A stretch of DNA of 6,531 nt. Source: Clostridia bacterium (GTDB taxonomy: Bacteria > Bacillota > Clostridia > Oscillospirales > QAKW01). The position numbers were made by a program, and so were the translations under genes. The DNA is taken from positions 1-6,531 of the forward strand of contig JAFSBD010000305.1 of the NCBI GenBank assembly GCA_017442025.1, read 5' to 3'. Below the pieces are notes generated by a model. The model worked only from the letters and a program-made list of their open reading frames with translations. It was not told where the DNA came from and ran no database searches. Of the stretch, positions 5,104-6,531 are shown one piece after another (the stretch's first letter is position 1; each line of letters opens with the position of its first letter).

Positions 5104-5201
5104 GAAAATTATTTTTGATTCATTTTCGGTTTTCTTCGACCGCCGATGTACTTTGTGTACTTCAAGGGAGAAAAAACCGAAAAGGGACAAAAAGAATTTT
5201 C
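5104..5201. repeat. Long imperfect palindrome B, between mnmE and mnmG
   Basis: The left arm pairs with the right arm in three blocks: GAAAATT (5104-5110) with AATTTTC (5195-5201), TTTTTG (5112-5117) with CAAAAA (5188-5193), and TTTTCGGTTTT (5123-5133) with AAAACCGAAAA (5173-5183). The centre has GTAC (5148-5151) facing GTAC (5157-5160). The whole ~98 bases would fold as one long hairpin ending about 15 bases before the mnmG start. Palindrome A shares the plan and the TTTTCG-TTTT and ACTTCA blocks, which suggests a common repeat family. It could dampen or process the mnmE-mnmG transcript; this is inference. Confidence 0.8.
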
Positions 5202-5216
5202 GTGGTAGAGGTATTA

Positions 5217-6531
5217 ATGAATACATACAAAGTTGAAAATTTAGATATTGCCGTCATCGGCGCGGGTCATGCCGGCATTGAGGCAGGGCTGGCCGCGGCG
5301 CGCCTTGGTTGCAAGGTGGGCGTTTTCACCATTTGCTTAGATGCGGTGGGCAATATGCCCTGCAACCCCTCCATCGGCGGGACGGCCAAGGGCCACCTTG
5401 TTTGCGAGATCGACGCCCTGGGCGGCGAGATGGGCAAGGCGGCAGATGCTACCTTCCTTCAAAGCCGTATGCTCAATCTGGGCAAAGGGCCGGCGGTCCA
5501 TTCCCTGCGGGTGCAGAGCGATCGGCGGGGCTATAGTCAATATATGAAGCACGCCCTGGAGCGGCAGGAAAATCTCATGCTGATCCAGGCGGAGATCGTG
5601 GATATCAAGATGGAAGAGGGCAAAATTTGCTCGGTTGTAACCCATCTGGGGGCGGAATACGGCGCCAAGGCGGTGATCCTTGCCACCGGCACCTACCTCA
5701 AGGGGGAGATCATCATCGGCAAAAGCCAGCTCCCCGGCGGGCCGGACGGAATGTTCCCCGCCAATGCGTTGAGCGCGCGGTTGGTGGAGATGGGCGTACC
5801 CTTGCGCCGCTTCAAGACCGGCACCCCTGCGCGGGTCAACCGCCGCAGCCTGGACTTTTCCCAAATGGCGGTGCAGGAGGGCGATGAAGAGATCATCCCC
5901 TTCTCCTTCGAGCATGAATATATCGGTGAAAATACCGAAGTCTGCTGGCTGACTGCTACCAACGAGCAGACCCATCAGATCATTCGGGACAACATCCATC
6001 TTTCCCCCATCTACAGCGGGCAGATCAAAGGGGTTGGCCCCCGCTACTGCCCCAGCATCGAGGATAAGATCATGCGGTTTAAGGAAAAAACCGCCCATCA
6101 ACTGTTTATCGAGCCCTGCGGCAAGGAAACGGAAGAGATGTATATCCAAGGGCTTTCCTCCTCCCTGCCGGAATTTGTTCAGCGGGAGTTCATCCATTCC
6201 ATCAAGGGCTTGGAAAAGGCGGAGATCATGCGGGTGGCCTATGCCATTCAATATGATTGCGTGGATCCCCAGGCCCTCTACCCCACCTTAGAATTTAAAA
6301 ACATCGAAGGGCTCTACGGCGCGGGGCAGTTCAACGGCTCCTCGGGCTATGAGGAGGCGGCCGCCCAGGGCTTGGTGGCGGGTATCAACGCCGCCCGCAA
6401 GCTGCAGGGCAAGGAGGCGGTGGTCTTTGACCGCGCCAATTCCTATATCGGAACGCTGATCGACGATCTGGTGACCAAAGGTACTCCCGAGCCCTATCGC
6501 ATGATGACCAGCCGCAGTGAATACCGCCTGC
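5217..6531 (+). CDS. mnmG: tRNA uridine-5-carboxymethylaminomethyl(34) synthesis enzyme MnmG; 3' end outside window
   Basis: MnmG (GidA) is the FAD- and NADH-using partner of MnmE in wobble-uridine modification. The frame is open to the right edge and gives 438 of about 630 residues. The N-terminal FAD-binding site is VIGAGHAGIEAG, with Gly 15, 17 and 20. Family motifs follow: MPCNPSIGGTAKGHLV (Cys 49), LATGTYLKGEI, FKTGTPARVNRRSLDF, PRYCPSIEDK (Cys 278), EEMYIQGLSSSLP and GLYGAGQFNGSSGYEEAAAQG. Cys 49 and Cys 278 match by eye the two conserved cysteines of E. coli MnmG (47 and 277). The start is ATG 5217 with AGAGG (5207-5211) 5 bases upstream. Position 63 is Cys (LVCEID), where the relatives recalled have Arg or Lys. 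The gene follows mnmE and is probably co-transcribed with it. Confidence 0.96.
   Translation, partial: MNTYKVENLDIAVIGAGHAGIEAGLAAARLGCKVGVFTICLDAVGNMPCNPSIGGTAKGHLVCEIDALGGEMGKAADATFLQSRMLNLGKGPAVHSLRVQSDRRGYSQYMKHALERQENLMLIQAEIVDIKMEEGKICSVVTHLGAEYGAKAVILATGTYLKGEIIIGKSQLPGGPDGMFPANALSARLVEMGVPLRRFKTGTPARVNRRSLDFSQMAVQEGDEEIIPFSFEHEYIGENTEVCWLTATNEQTHQIIRDNIHLSPIYSGQIKGVGPRYCPSIEDKIMRFKEKTAHQLFIEPCGKETEEMYIQGLSSSLPEFVQREFIHSIKGLEKAEIMRVAYAIQYDCVDPQALYPTLEFKNIEGLYGAGQFNGSSGYEEAAAQGLVAGINAARKLQGKEAVVFDRANSYIGTLIDDLVTKGTPEPYRMMTSRSEYRL

Noticed and set aside
3265..5201. The two long palindromes as ends of an insertion sequence or MITE
   Set aside because: No transposase is present, the DNA between them is an intact mnmE, and no matching target-site duplication was seen at their flanks.
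5337..6251. A 304-residue open frame on the - strand opposite mnmG
   Set aside because: It lies wholly within the mnmG coding frame, which carries all family motifs, and its translation shows no recognisable domain. Long antisense frames are common in GC-rich coding DNA.

Overview
The window is ordinary chromosomal DNA from a Gram-positive bacterium of the class Clostridia, most likely a gut-type member of Oscillospirales/Ruminococcaceae. This is an inference from protein flavour: a single-chain glycyl-tRNA synthetase, a clostridial 44-residue L34, a YidC with no lipoprotein signal, and Jag with its N-terminal domain. Strong AAAGGAGG-type ribosome sites, GC-rich coding DNA and AT-rich gaps fit too. 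No species can be named from the sequence alone. All genes lie on the + strand, and both ends of the window cut through a gene.

Layout: (1) 1-569, the C-terminal part of glycyl-tRNA synthetase. (2) 570-3260, the cluster rpmH - rnpA - yidD - yidC - jag, driven by a near-consensus sigma-A promoter at 580-608. An intrinsic terminator/attenuator lies between rpmH and rnpA, and the later genes are tightly packed or overlapping. (3) 3261-3705, a 445-base gap unusually rich in inverted repeats: a ~107-base long imperfect palindrome, a strong terminator, three copies of a 19-base palindrome, an extended -10 promoter and a GC-rich hairpin in the leader of the next gene. (4) 3706-5070, mnmE. (5) 5071-5216, a gap filled by a second long palindrome of similar design. 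(6) 5217-6531, mnmG, running off the right edge.

How the genes work together: rpmH makes a ribosomal protein and rnpA the protein subunit of RNase P. yidD, yidC and jag serve membrane-protein insertion and RNA binding. mnmE and mnmG encode the two subunits of the enzyme that modifies the wobble uridine U34 of certain tRNAs. This is the classic rpmH-rnpA-yidD-yidC-jag-mnmE-mnmG block that in many bacteria sits next to dnaA/oriC. Here dnaA is not beside rpmH; a co-directional glycyl-tRNA synthetase gene is there instead, so the origin junction appears rearranged.

No undescribed multi-gene system is visible: every gene belongs to a well-known family. The most unusual material is non-coding, namely the palindrome cluster at 3265-3676 and the related long palindrome at 5104-5201.
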